Below are positions 15,455 through 24,120 of a stretch of DNA of 64,000 nt, one piece after another. The position numbers and the translations under genes are program-made. This DNA is from Streptomyces sp. NBC_00193. Its GTDB lineage: Bacteria > Actinomycetota > Actinomycetes > Streptomycetales > Streptomycetaceae. Position 1 is the first letter of the stretch. Each line of letters opens with the position of its first letter. Where the stretch lies: the NCBI RefSeq assembly GCF_026342735.1, contig NZ_JAPEMM010000001.1, positions 186,001 to 250,000 of the forward strand. Direction: 5' to 3'. Below the pieces are notes generated by a model that saw only the letters and a list, made by a program, of their open reading frames with translations, made no database searches and had not been told where the DNA came from.

Positions 15455-16704
15455 CCGATCTCCGCTTCGGCCACCGCCCGTTCGATGCGTGCGTAGAGGG
15501 AGTCCTGTTTCCAGTAGGCGCTGTGGCAGGCCGGGAAGGGCTGTCGGCTGCCGATCTCCTGGTCGCTGACGCGCGGGTCGCCGGGGAAGACGGGCTCGGC
15601 GAGGTACGAGAGCACGTCCTGGCGGTCGTAGACGTTGAGCCAGCGCGGGAAGGCGTACGGGAGCTTGGTGCCCGGAACGACCCCGGCCAGGGCGCCGAGT
15701 TCGTAGAGGAAGGGGGCCTGCGAGCCGACGGTGACGAGCAGTTCGACCCCGGGCACCGGCTCGCCGCGGGCGGCCGCGAGGGCGAGGAGGTCCACCAGGG
15801 CGATGCCGCCGAGGCTGTGGCCGATGAGGACGGTCGGTCCGGGCTCGGCGGTGATCCGCTCGTGCAGGAACGCACGGAGGTCGGCGCCCCGGGCCTGGTA
15901 GCGCAGGATGTCGCCGAGGGCGGGGGTGGCCCCGACGGTGAGGGAGCCGCGCCAGGCGTTGAGCAGCGGCTGGGTGGTGACGCGCAGCGCGAGCCGGCCG
16001 AGGACGGCGGCGGCGCGGGCGCCGGGGAACCGGGCGTCGCCCCCGAGGCGGGCGGTGATCAGCTCGACCAGGCGGTCGCGTTCGGCTCCGGTGCAGTCGG
16101 CGTCGGCTCCGGCCGAGGCGAGTGCGGCGGCGGTCACCGCGCGGGCCAGGGCCTTGGCCAGCTCCCTGGCCTGTGTCTCGCCGGCGGCCCGGCCCCCGGC
16201 GCGGGTGGCCTCGGCGGAGCGGGAGACGCTCTCCAGGGCGGCGGGGAATCCGGCGGCGAGGCCGGTGCCGAGCAGCAGGGCGGCCTGTTCGCCGCCGTCG
16301 GGGACCCCGCGGACTGCGGTGAGCAGTTCCAGCACGCGGTCGCCCGCGGACTGCACGCCGGGCATGGCGAACGCGTCCCCGTCGGGGTCGTCATCGGGGT
16401 GGCTGCCACCCGCGGTGTCCCAGCCGGCTTCCGCCAGGACCCGCAGCTCGCAGAGCGGGTCGGCGATCAGCAGCCCCCACTCGGCGATCTCCTCCTCGTC
16501 GGGCCCGGGGACCGTGCCGGGGGCGCCCAGTCCGGGCACCGAACGCCCTTCGGCGCTGAGGGTGGCCCCGAACCGCTCCCCCCAGAAGCAGGAGTCGACG
16601 GTCGCCCCGGGGAACCGGGCGGTCAGCCGGTCCCGGACCAGGGCGAAGAGCGCGTCGTGCCGCTCGCGCCGCACCCCCGTGCCGTGCACAAACAGAAAAC
16701 GCAT
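15451..16704 (-). CDS. Alpha/beta hydrolase heading the VMAP-type operon
   Basis: A 417-residue predicted cytoplasmic alpha/beta hydrolase: oxyanion-loop motif FVHGTGV (5-11) and nucleophile elbow IGHSLGG (Ser297). An unusually long insertion of about 250 residues between the two probably forms a lid. No signal peptide is present; the first codons are ATG CGT TTT CTG. The longer frame upstream to 16884 is unlikely, because the protein fold begins exactly at this ATG. Its TGA overlaps the caspase GTG. It resembles lipase/esterase-fold effectors; whether it attacks lipids or other esters cannot be read. As first gene of the operon it may be the effector released by the caspase. Confidence 0.78.
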   Translation of the reverse strand: MRFLFVHGTGVRRERHDALFALVRDRLTARFPGATVDSCFWGERFGATLSAEGRSVPGLGAPGTVPGPDEEEIAEWGLLIADPLCELRVLAEAGWDTAGGSHPDDDPDGDAFAMPGVQSAGDRVLELLTAVRGVPDGGEQAALLLGTGLAAGFPAALESVSRSAEATRAGGRAAGETQARELAKALARAVTAAALASAGADADCTGAERDRLVELITARLGGDARFPGARAAAVLGRLALRVTTQPLLNAWRGSLTVGATPALGDILRYQARGADLRAFLHERITAEPGPTVLIGHSLGGIALVDLLALAAARGEPVPGVELLVTVGSQAPFLYELGALAGVVPGTKLPYAFPRWLNVYDRQDVLSYLAEPVFPGDPRVSDQEIGSRQPFPACHSAYWKQDSLYARIERAVAEAEIG

Positions 16705-16956
16705 CGCGGTTCCGCCCCCTCGTACCGTCGTCCCCCGCTCGGCACGATAGCGCCGCGCGGCGAACGGGGCCCTCGGAACGTCGAGTTCGAAGGGGCCGGG
16801 GCGCGCGCCCCGCCGCGCCCGGGCGCACGCCGCGCGGCACTCGGGGACGCTCCCCCGTCCCCCTGCCCGACACCTATCAATCACCTGTCACATGTGAAAT
16901 ATTACTCCCGCTCCGATCAACCCGACCGACCGGAACCTCCAGAAAGGCCCGCTACG
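16705..16956. other. Divergent promoter region with palindrome
   Basis: About 250 bases between the leftward conflict-type operon and the rightward metalloprotease. A locally AT-rich stretch around 16875-16905 contains the perfect palindrome TCACATGTGA (16888-16897) followed by AATATT. This is a candidate operator or promoter core; no confident -35/-10 pair could be assigned. Confidence 0.4.
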
Positions 16957-19290
16957 TTGCGCAGACTCGCTGCGGTGGGAGCGGCGATATCACTCGCCCT
17001 CCTCGCCGCCCCCGCGCTCGCCGCCACCGCACCCCCGACCCCGGCGCCGACACCGACGCCCGCCGGGCAGCAGCAGACCGATCGGGCCGCCCCGCCGCCC
17101 GCACCCCTGGAGCTGCAGCGGCAGGCCCTGCGCCGCCAGGCCCTCGAAGAGGTGGCCGCAGGCCGTCCCGGCGGCCTGCGCGCCGGGACCGACGGCAGGC
17201 TGCCGCGCCAGGCCAAGATCGGCAAGCGGTACGTCGAACTGGCCCAGGAGCGCAAGGACAAGGTCTTCGTGATCCTCGCCGAGTTCGGCGACCAGGTGGA
17301 CAGCACCACGGAGTTCGAGGGCAAGCCGCGCTTCGGCGGCACCCCGGGCCCGGCGCACAACACGATCGGCAAGCCCGCCGCGGACGACAACCACACCCTG
17401 TGGCGCAAGGACTTCGACCGGTCCTTCTACGAGAAGCAGTTCTTCTCCACCGACCCGCAGTCGGCGTCCCTGCGCGCCTACTACCGGCTCCAGTCCTCCG
17501 GCCGGTACGACATGGACGGCACGGTGACCGACTGGGTCAAGCTCCCCTGGAACGAAGCCCGTTACGGTACCGACAACTGCTCCGAGTCCGGCCAGTGCCG
17601 GACCAACTGGGACATGATCCGGGACGCCACGGACTCCTGGTACAAGTCCGAGCGCGCGAAGGGCCGTACGGCCGAACAGATCAAGGCGCAGCTCGCCGAG
17701 TACGACGTGTGGGACCGCTACGACGCCGACCACGACGGGAACTTCGACGAGCCGGACGGGTACCTCGACCACCTCGTCGTCGTCCACGCGGGCAAGGACG
17801 GCACCTGGGGCGGCGGCGCGCAGGGCAAGGACGCCGTGTGGGCGCACCGCTGGTTCGCCTACTGGAACCAGGCCGGCAGCGCGGGCCCGGAGGGCAACAA
17901 GGCGGGCGGCACCCCGGTCGGCGACACCGGCATCTGGGCCGGCGACTACCTGACCGGCGGGGAGAACAGCGGCGCGGGCCTCTTCGCGCACGAGTTCGGG
18001 CACGATCTGGGCCTGCCGGACCTGTACAGCTCGGACGGGGACAACAGCGTCAACTTCTGGTCGCTGATGTCCTCCGCGTCCTACCTCGGCAGGGGCCGCA
18101 ACTCCACGGGCGAGTTCCCCGGCGACCTCGACCCCTGGAGCAAGCTGCAGCTGGGCTGGCTCCGGTACACGGAGGCCGACGCGGGCCGCACGACGCGGGC
18201 GACGCTCGGGGTGTCCGGCTACAACACCGAGGAGCCGCAGGCCCTGCTGGTGCACCTGCCGCCGTCCGCGACCACGACCGAGCTGGTCGACCCCTACGAG
18301 GGCGCGAGCCAGTGGTGGAGCGGTACGGGCGACTTCATGGACAACACCCTGACGCGCACCGTCGACCTCACGGGGGTCGCGGCCGGGACACCGGCCCGCC
18401 TGGACGCCCGCCTCTGGTACGACATCGAGCAGGACTTCGACTACCTGACGGTGGAGGCCTCCACGGACGGCGGAGCCGGCTGGACGGCGCTGCCGGGCAC
18501 GGTGGACGCCACGCCGATCGGGGCGAAGGGCGTCTCCGGCACCTCGGCCGGCTGGACGCAGCTCTCGGTCCCGCTCGGCCAGTTCGCCGGAAAGTCCGTC
18601 CAGTTGCGGCTGCGCGTCACCTCCGACAGCAACACCCACGGCAAGGGCGTCACCTTCGACGACATCCGCGTCACGGCGGGCGACGACGGCCGGGTGCTGC
18701 TGCGCGACGGGGCGGAGCAGGGCGCGAACGGCTGGACGGCGGTCAAGTGGTCCCGTACGGAGGGCCGTACGGGCAGCGAGCAGCACCCGCGGGCGTACTT
18801 CGTGGAGAACCGCCGCTACACCGGCTACGGCAGCCTGCTGCGGACGGGGCCGTACAACTTCGGCTTCACGGGCGACAAGGTGGAGTTCTACCCGTACCAG
18901 CAGGGCGTGCTGATCTGGCTCTGGGACACGGCGTACAGCGACAACACCACCAAGGCGCACCCCGGCGGCGGCATGCTGCTGCCCGTCGACTCCCGGCCGG
19001 CGCCGCTGACCCACGCGGACGGCACGCTGCTCAACGCGCGTGCGCAGACCTTCGACGCGCCCTTCTCCCTCGGGAGGAGCGACCGGATCGTCCTGCACAA
19101 GGCGGGCGTCCCGACCGTGATCCCGGCCCGGAGCGGCGTACCGGTCTTCGACGACCGCCACGGGACGTACTGGAACGCGGAGCTGCCGCAGCTCGGGGTC
19201 AAGGTGCCGGACACCGGGACCCGGCTCACGGTGGTGAAGGAGGCCGCGGGCGGGGCCCTGACGACGGTACAGCTCACTCCGTCGAAGTGA
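16957..19290 (+). CDS. Secreted M6-family (immune inhibitor A-like) metalloprotease
   Basis: A 777-residue secreted zinc protease. A TTG start at 16957 is chosen because AGAAAGG lies about ten bases upstream and the following residues form an ideal signal peptide (RRLAAVGAAISLALLAAPALA). A Thr/Pro-rich stretch and propeptide follow. The zinc motif HEFGHDLGLPD is near residue 346, with the family-typical segments WAGDYLTGGEN before it and NFWSLMSS after it. C-terminal parts include jelly-roll-like modules (about 470-600) typical of InhA-type enzymes. A GTG further upstream (VKYYSRS) is in frame but would spoil the signal peptide. Confidence 0.9.
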   Translation: MRRLAAVGAAISLALLAAPALAATAPPTPAPTPTPAGQQQTDRAAPPPAPLELQRQALRRQALEEVAAGRPGGLRAGTDGRLPRQAKIGKRYVELAQERKDKVFVILAEFGDQVDSTTEFEGKPRFGGTPGPAHNTIGKPAADDNHTLWRKDFDRSFYEKQFFSTDPQSASLRAYYRLQSSGRYDMDGTVTDWVKLPWNEARYGTDNCSESGQCRTNWDMIRDATDSWYKSERAKGRTAEQIKAQLAEYDVWDRYDADHDGNFDEPDGYLDHLVVVHAGKDGTWGGGAQGKDAVWAHRWFAYWNQAGSAGPEGNKAGGTPVGDTGIWAGDYLTGGENSGAGLFAHEFGHDLGLPDLYSSDGDNSVNFWSLMSSASYLGRGRNSTGEFPGDLDPWSKLQLGWLRYTEADAGRTTRATLGVSGYNTEEPQALLVHLPPSATTTELVDPYEGASQWWSGTGDFMDNTLTRTVDLTGVAAGTPARLDARLWYDIEQDFDYLTVEASTDGGAGWTALPGTVDATPIGAKGVSGTSAGWTQLSVPLGQFAGKSVQLRLRVTSDSNTHGKGVTFDDIRVTAGDDGRVLLRDGAEQGANGWTAVKWSRTEGRTGSEQHPRAYFVENRRYTGYGSLLRTGPYNFGFTGDKVEFYPYQQGVLIWLWDTAYSDNTTKAHPGGGMLLPVDSRPAPLTHADGTLLNARAQTFDAPFSLGRSDRIVLHKAGVPTVIPARSGVPVFDDRHGTYWNAELPQLGVKVPDTGTRLTVVKEAAGGALTTVQLTPSK

Positions 19291-19311
19291 CCTGCCGAAG
19301 CTGAACGCACG

Positions 19312-19348
19312 CCCGGCCGGACCGGCGGAGACCGCCGGCCCGGCCGGG
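19312..19348. terminator. Bidirectional hairpin between convergent genes
   Basis: Arms of 17 bases (19312-19328 and 19332-19348) pair with a single mismatch around a 3-base loop. The hairpin separates the metalloprotease (plus) from the FAD oxidoreductase (minus), so it can serve both. Confidence 0.8.
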
Positions 19349-19374
19349 AGGTGCACTGCGATCACCCGAGGGTC

Positions 19375-20859
19375 CTAGGCGCTGCGGCGCGCCCCCCGCT
19401 CCGCGGGCGGACCGTGGTGCGGCGGGTAGGCGGTGGCTTCCGGGGTGTCCGGGAGCCGCGGCTTGGACAGGACGCGGACCATCGTGACGGGGTCCAGGAG
19501 GATGCCCGGCGGGCGGGTCAGCGAGAGGACCCCGAAGAAGCGGGCGGCGATCGCCGGGTCGGTGTTGGCGCCCGCCATCACCCGGGCCATGTAGCGCTGC
19601 AGGATCCGCGTGGCCCGGTCCGGCGGGGGGCCTTCCGTGACCGCGTACCGCATGTCCTCGCTGGTGGCGATCTGCCAGGGCACGGCCACCACGGCGGTGG
19701 TCCGGCGCTGGATCCGGCGGGAGGCCGCGGCGATCTGCTCCGGACCCAGCGTGCGGATCTCCTTGGCCAGCGCCTCCGCGGCGAGCGCGGCGACCGTCAT
19801 CCCGTGCCCGTACACCGGGTTGAAGCGGCAGGCGGCGTCGCCGAGGACCACGAAGCCGGCAGGCCAGCGCTCCAGGCGTTCGTAGTGGCGCCACTCGTTC
19901 GCCGTGTTCCGGAAGGCCGTGGGCGCGGACAGCGGGACCGCGTCCCGGATGGCGTCGTACAGGGCCGGGCTGCGCAGGCTCCGCGCGAACGGGAGGAACT
20001 CCTCCTCCCGTACGGGCGGGGCGTGTTCGCCGTTGCCGACGAGGGTCACCAGCCAGCGGTTGCCGTCCAGCGGCATCAGCACGCCGCCGCGCGGGAGGTC
20101 CGGCCGGCCCTGAACGTACACGCCCTGCCAGCTCCGGTCCGGATCGTCCGGCATCTCGAAGTAGCGGCTGGAGTACCCGAGACGGGAGTCGTAGCGGGTG
20201 ACCGCCGGCGCCGGGTGGCCGATGTCCGTGAGCCAGGCGGGAGCCTTCGAGGTGCGGCCGGTCGCATCGACGACGAGCCGTGCGGCCAGCTGCTCGCCGT
20301 CGCGCAGTCGCACGCCGCTCACCGTGCGGCCGTCCGCCCCGGCCACGAGTCCGGCGACCGTCGCACCACCCCGGATCCGCACACGGGGGTTGCGCAGGAC
20401 CTCCGTGCGCACCGTCCGGTCGAGCAGCTCCCGGCTCGCGAGAAGGACCCTGGCCCCCGGCACCGGTCCGAACCAGTCGGCCGGGCTCAGCCAGAGGAAG
20501 TCGCGCGGCGATTCGACCAGGGCCGCCCCCGCGGCCAGCAGCTTGCCGGTGGTGCCCGGCAGCATCCGCTCGATCAGCTCCACGCCCCGCGCCCACAGCA
20601 CGTGCGTGTGCCGGGACTGGGGTATGCCCGGTCTGAACACCGTTTCGTCCTGCGACAGTTCGTCCCGCTCGATCACGGTGACCCGGGAGAACCGCATCGC
20701 GAGCACCCGCGCGGCCAGCAGTCCGGCCATGCCCGCGCCGAGGACCACGGCATGGTCCCCGGCGCGGTCCTCGGCTTGATCCTCGGCGTGCGGTGCGGCG
20801 TGCGGTGCGGCGTGCGTCCCGGTGGTACGTAGGTGGTTGTCCGTTGCGTCGTCGTCCAT
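19375..20859 (-). CDS. FAD-dependent oxidoreductase / monooxygenase-like flavoprotein
   Basis: A 494-residue flavoprotein of the aromatic-hydroxylase/geranylgeranyl-reductase-like superfamily. The dinucleotide-binding motif AVVLGAGMAGLLAARVL (about 37-53) ends strand 2 with VIERDE. A second FAD motif is FVVLGDAACRFNPVYGHGM (about 333-351), and LVVDATGR lies near 195. The first 35 residues are His/Ala/Asp-rich from short repeats in the DNA and are probably disordered. No membrane segment or redox partner gene adjoins. Homologues occur both in secondary metabolism and as general dehydrogenases; the substrate is unknown. Confidence 0.8.
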   Translation of the reverse strand: MDDDATDNHLRTTGTHAAPHAAPHAEDQAEDRAGDHAVVLGAGMAGLLAARVLAMRFSRVTVIERDELSQDETVFRPGIPQSRHTHVLWARGVELIERMLPGTTGKLLAAGAALVESPRDFLWLSPADWFGPVPGARVLLASRELLDRTVRTEVLRNPRVRIRGGATVAGLVAGADGRTVSGVRLRDGEQLAARLVVDATGRTSKAPAWLTDIGHPAPAVTRYDSRLGYSSRYFEMPDDPDRSWQGVYVQGRPDLPRGGVLMPLDGNRWLVTLVGNGEHAPPVREEEFLPFARSLRSPALYDAIRDAVPLSAPTAFRNTANEWRHYERLERWPAGFVVLGDAACRFNPVYGHGMTVAALAAEALAKEIRTLGPEQIAAASRRIQRRTTAVVAVPWQIATSEDMRYAVTEGPPPDRATRILQRYMARVMAGANTDPAIAARFFGVLSLTRPPGILLDPVTMVRVLSKPRLPDTPEATAYPPHHGPPAERGARRSA

Positions 20860-20962
20860 GCCGACGAGTGTGACGGGGGACGGGTCGCCCTGGTCAGGGC
20901 CCGGACGGGGCGCCCGGAGGCTCGACGGGGGCGGACGGGCTCATATCGGGGCGCGCCCCCCT

Positions 20963-21022
20963 CGGGACCTCCGTCGGGACCTCCCTCGGGACCTCCCTCG
21001 GTACGTCCGTCGGGCCCCCTGT
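20963..21022. repeat. Short tandem repeat, 12-bp unit
   Basis: About five copies of CGGGACCTCCCT-type units, two of them identical and the last degenerate, in the 180-base gap between the lipase stop and the FAD oxidoreductase start. No hairpin or promoter is evident. Confidence 0.7.
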
Positions 21023-21038
21023 CCGGGCCTCCGCCGGG

Positions 21039-22640
21039 TCAGGGGCAGAGGGTGGTCCAGGTGACCTTCACGTGCCCTCCGTCGTCCCCTCGGAACTCGC
21101 TCGTACGGGTGCCCGGCCGGTCGGTGTACGGATCCCAGGCCACCGTGCCCCGGGCGACCAGGTCGTCGGCCGAGGAGGCGTCGTAGTCCCAGAGGAAGAC
21201 GCCGATCTCGAACGGGCCGGGGCCGTACGTGGTCCCCGAGCCGACGCGCTGGTAGAAGTACGGGTCCGGGTTGGTGCGGTTGCCCTGGTTGGGGAAGGTC
21301 GACGGGTCGGAGCCGGAGCGCGACCACACGGCGGTGCGCGCACCGTCGCCGGTCCGGACCGCGATGTCCCCGTAGAGCGCGGGGCGGGTCGTGCCGTCGT
21401 CGAAGTAGGTCAGCTCCGCCTGGTCCACGCGGACCCGGCAGGCGGGGACGCCCTGCACCGGGGTGACGGTGTAGGTGACGGAGGCTTCGCCGCCGTCCAC
21501 ACCGGACATCCTGGCGGTGAACCGGCCGAAGCCGAGCGCCGGGTCCCAGTGGACGCGGCCGGCGGCCATCACGTCGTCGTTGTTCCCGGCGCTGTAGTCG
21601 GCGTCGGTGAGGTAGGCGGTGACGGTCGCCCGGCCGCTGAAGACCTGGCTCCGGGCGCTGTCTTCGAGCCCGAACCAAGGATCGTGGTCGGGAAAGGCGG
21701 TGGCGCCGGACCGGTCGCGGTGCCAGAGGGAGCGGGCCGTCCCGTCGGTGGTCAGGGTGAGGCCGTCGTAGAGCTCGGGTCCGCTCTCGCCGCTGGAGGT
21801 GAACCGGGCCGAGTCGACGGTGATCCGGAACGGCCCCGTCTTCAGCTCCACTTCGTTCACCGGGTCCTTGGAGAACTCGGCGACGATCTGCCGGCGCACC
21901 CAGTCGTTGCCGAGCAGCCCGTAGTGCGAGGGGCAGCCGCTGTCGCCCACCGGCAGGACGTGGTTGACGGCTCCCGCCAGCTCGGTGGAGCGCGGGGCGC
22001 GGCTGTCGCCGGGCGGGATCTGCTGGTCGCAGGTGGAGCTGAAGGTGGTGTAGCGGGTGGTGCCCGGGGTTTCGTCGCCCGCGTTGAGGGAGTTCAGGAA
22101 GGGGCTGCCTGGGGTCATGTCCGCGAGCGAGGCCGCGTGGATGTCGCAGAAGGTCGCGAAGGGCCCGCACGGGGCGGCGTCCCCCGCCCCGTGATTGGGC
22201 CCGCCGAGCGAGACCCAGGCGCGCACCCGCGAACTCCCGCCGTCCTTCAGATACTTGCGCGTCAGCAGCGAGCCCATGCTGTGCGCGACCACGTCGACGG
22301 GGCGGCTGCCGAACCGTTCGGTGAGGAAGGCGCCGAAGCGGGCGGCGTTGGAGTCGTTGGTGGCGGCCCAGTCGTAGCCGAATTCGGCGAGGTCACTGGC
22401 GATCCACCCCTGGGTGAGCAGATGGTCCTCCAGCCCGTCGAGGGAGGCCGCGGTGTCCCCGAAACCATGGACGAGAACGACCGGCGTACGCTGCTGCGCG
22501 CGGGCGCCGGCCTCCGCCGAATCCGCGGCCCGCGCCGTCGGGGCGGTGAGCAGGGCCGCGACGAGCGCCGCGACGGCGGCGACGAGCACGGAGAACAGCA
22601 GAGGAACCGGCAGGGGAACGGGCAGGGCGGATCTGCGCAT
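21039..22640 (-). CDS. Secreted triacylglycerol lipase/esterase with duplicated C-terminal domain
   Basis: A 533-residue secreted lipase. It has a signal peptide (1-38, ending TARAAD), the oxyanion motif VVLVHGFGDT (54-63) and the nucleophile elbow VAHSMGS (Ser121), with a conserved SLGGPNHG downstream. Cysteines at 158, 165, 204 and 236 could form disulfides. After the catalytic domain come two tandem copies of a roughly 130-residue beta-rich module (about 265-393 and 400-533). They are aligned by PELYDGLTLTTDG / PALYGDIAVRTGD and by DDVMAAGRVHWDP / DDLVARGTVAWDP. A ribosome site (GGGAGA) supports the ATG at 22640. Confidence 0.85.
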   Translation of the reverse strand: MRRSALPVPLPVPLLFSVLVAAVAALVAALLTAPTARAADSAEAGARAQQRTPVVLVHGFGDTAASLDGLEDHLLTQGWIASDLAEFGYDWAATNDSNAARFGAFLTERFGSRPVDVVAHSMGSLLTRKYLKDGGSSRVRAWVSLGGPNHGAGDAAPCGPFATFCDIHAASLADMTPGSPFLNSLNAGDETPGTTRYTTFSSTCDQQIPPGDSRAPRSTELAGAVNHVLPVGDSGCPSHYGLLGNDWVRRQIVAEFSKDPVNEVELKTGPFRITVDSARFTSSGESGPELYDGLTLTTDGTARSLWHRDRSGATAFPDHDPWFGLEDSARSQVFSGRATVTAYLTDADYSAGNNDDVMAAGRVHWDPALGFGRFTARMSGVDGGEASVTYTVTPVQGVPACRVRVDQAELTYFDDGTTRPALYGDIAVRTGDGARTAVWSRSGSDPSTFPNQGNRTNPDPYFYQRVGSGTTYGPGPFEIGVFLWDYDASSADDLVARGTVAWDPYTDRPGTRTSEFRGDDGGHVKVTWTTLCP

Positions 22641-22718
22641 GGCTCTCCCAGGGGATGCGGCGGGATGCGGCCCGACAGCCTGAAGTGACTGGCGAGTAGC
22701 AAGTTAGCCGCCGGGGAT

Positions 22719-23678
22719 TCAGCGCGATAGGGACGCGTACGAGACTCCGGTGAGCTTTTCGGAGGCAGCCCAGAGCCGTTCGCCGGACTTGTCGTCCAGG
22801 GTCCATTTCGCCCGCCAGGAGCGGTGCGGCGCGCCGCGCACGCTGAACCGCGGCCCGATGAACTCGTCCGGCCGGACCCCGGGTGCGGTGGCCGCGTACA
22901 GGGTGGGCAGGGCGCCGGAGGCCGCGGACTGGGCGATGACCCCGTTGCCGAGGGCGACGCCGAGGCCGTTGGCGGCGACGGCGAGCCGCGATCCGAGGCC
23001 GGTGCCCGCCTGCGGGGCCGCGGCGACGTGCAGGTTGGTGGAGGCGTAGCCGGGGTGGGCGGCGGCCGCGACGATCCCGGACCCGGCGGCGGCGAGGCGC
23101 CGGGCGAGCTCGTGGGTGAAGAGCAGGTTCGCGCTCTTGGAACGGCCGTAGGCGATCCAGCGCCGGTAGTTCCGCTCGCCGTTGAGGTCCTCGTGGTCCA
23201 CGTCCCCGAAGACGTGGAAGCCGCTGGAGAGATTGACGATCCGGGCTCCGGGCGGGGCGGCGAGGAGGTGGGGCAGGAGCAGTCCGGTGAGGGCGAAGTG
23301 CCCGAGGTGGTTGACCCCGAACTGCGTCTCGAACCCGTCGGCGGTGCGGCCGTACGGCAGGGCCATCACGCCGGCGTTGTTGACGAGGAGGTCGAGGGTG
23401 GCGCCTCGGCGCCGCCCGTACGCGTCCGCGAACTCCCGTACGGAGGCCAGGTCGGCGAGATCCAATGCCATGAACTCCACCTCGGCACCGGGCACTTCAC
23501 CCCGCAAGGCGATCTCGGCGGCCCGCCCCCGGGCCGCACTCCGGCAGGCCAGCACCACCGAGGCGCCGCGGCGCGCGAGTTCCCTGGCGGCGGCGTAGCC
23601 GATCCCGCTGTTGCCTCCGGTGACGACGGCCGTCCGCCCACTCTGGTCCGGTATCTGCGCAGCCTTCCAGCCCACCAT
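22719..23678 (-). CDS. Short-chain dehydrogenase/reductase (retinol dehydrogenase-like)
   Basis: A 319-residue classical/extended SDR. It has the NAD(P)-binding motif TGGNSGIG (20-27), NNAG near 98, a catalytic serine in NLSSGF and the pair YGRSK (Tyr-x-x-x-Lys). The sequence layout matches the oxidoreductases annotated as retinol dehydrogenase-like or WW-domain oxidoreductase-like in actinomycetes, but the natural substrate is unknown. The following gene on the same strand begins 79 bases downstream, so transcription may continue into the lipase. Confidence 0.85.
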   Translation of the reverse strand: MVGWKAAQIPDQSGRTAVVTGGNSGIGYAAARELARRGASVVLACRSAARGRAAEIALRGEVPGAEVEFMALDLADLASVREFADAYGRRRGATLDLLVNNAGVMALPYGRTADGFETQFGVNHLGHFALTGLLLPHLLAAPPGARIVNLSSGFHVFGDVDHEDLNGERNYRRWIAYGRSKSANLLFTHELARRLAAAGSGIVAAAAHPGYASTNLHVAAAPQAGTGLGSRLAVAANGLGVALGNGVIAQSAASGALPTLYAATAPGVRPDEFIGPRFSVRGAPHRSWRAKWTLDDKSGERLWAASEKLTGVSYASLSR

Positions 23679-24120
23679 GGCAGCCCCTCCCCTCCGGGGA
23701 CCCCACGGCCCACCGGCCCCCGCACCCTACTCCCGCAGCCGGGGCCGCGCCGCTGCGCGGGGCACAGTCCCCGCAGCACCCTTTGCCGCTGCGCGGGGCA
23801 AGGTCCCCTACCCGCCCTGCGCTCGTTCCCCGGGGCTCCGCCCCGGACCCCGCGCCTGAAACGCCGGCGGGAATCCAGCCCCTCCGGCGTTTGAGGAGCG
23901 GGGGTCCGGGGGCTGGCCCCCGGGAACGGCGCCGCACACGGCAACGGGTCCGGGCAGAGCCCGGGGAACGGTGGAAGGGCGGGTAGGGAACAGCCCCGCA
24001 GGGCACGCCCGGCGCGGCACGGGCATCGCTCCGACCAGGCCAGGGGCCCGCCCGCCGGGGGACCGGGGCGGGACCAGTAGGCTGCGGGTCCACCCGCTTC
24101 CGTACCCCGAGGTCCACCCA
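23679..24120. other. Divergent intergenic region with GC-rich repeats
   Basis: About 440 bases between the SDR and cobL. It holds two GCCGCTGCGCGGGGCA-type direct repeats (about 23748-23808) and a long copy of a dispersed repeat (23875-23983, listed separately). No cobalamin riboswitch was found upstream of cobL, and promoters could not be assigned. Confidence 0.5.
23875..23983 (+). repeat. Dispersed intergenic repeat, copy 1
   Basis: About 109 bases beginning CCAGCCCCTCCGGCGTTTGA and ending CGGTGGAAGGGCGGG, nearly identical (a handful of differences) to the reverse complement of 31071-31179. It contains nested hairpins such as GGGGGCTGGCCCCC. Related copies occur at 31071-31291 and 53523-53769. 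Confidence 0.85.

Noticed and set aside
15523..16956. Upstream extension of the metalloprotease frame
   Set aside because: It runs antisense to the hydrolase gene and lacks domain sense; the TTG with ribosome site and signal peptide is a better start.
24000..24120. Possible second cobalamin riboswitch upstream of cobL
   Set aside because: No B12-box-like CCGCCACTG or GGTGCGAATCC sequence could be found on either strand.
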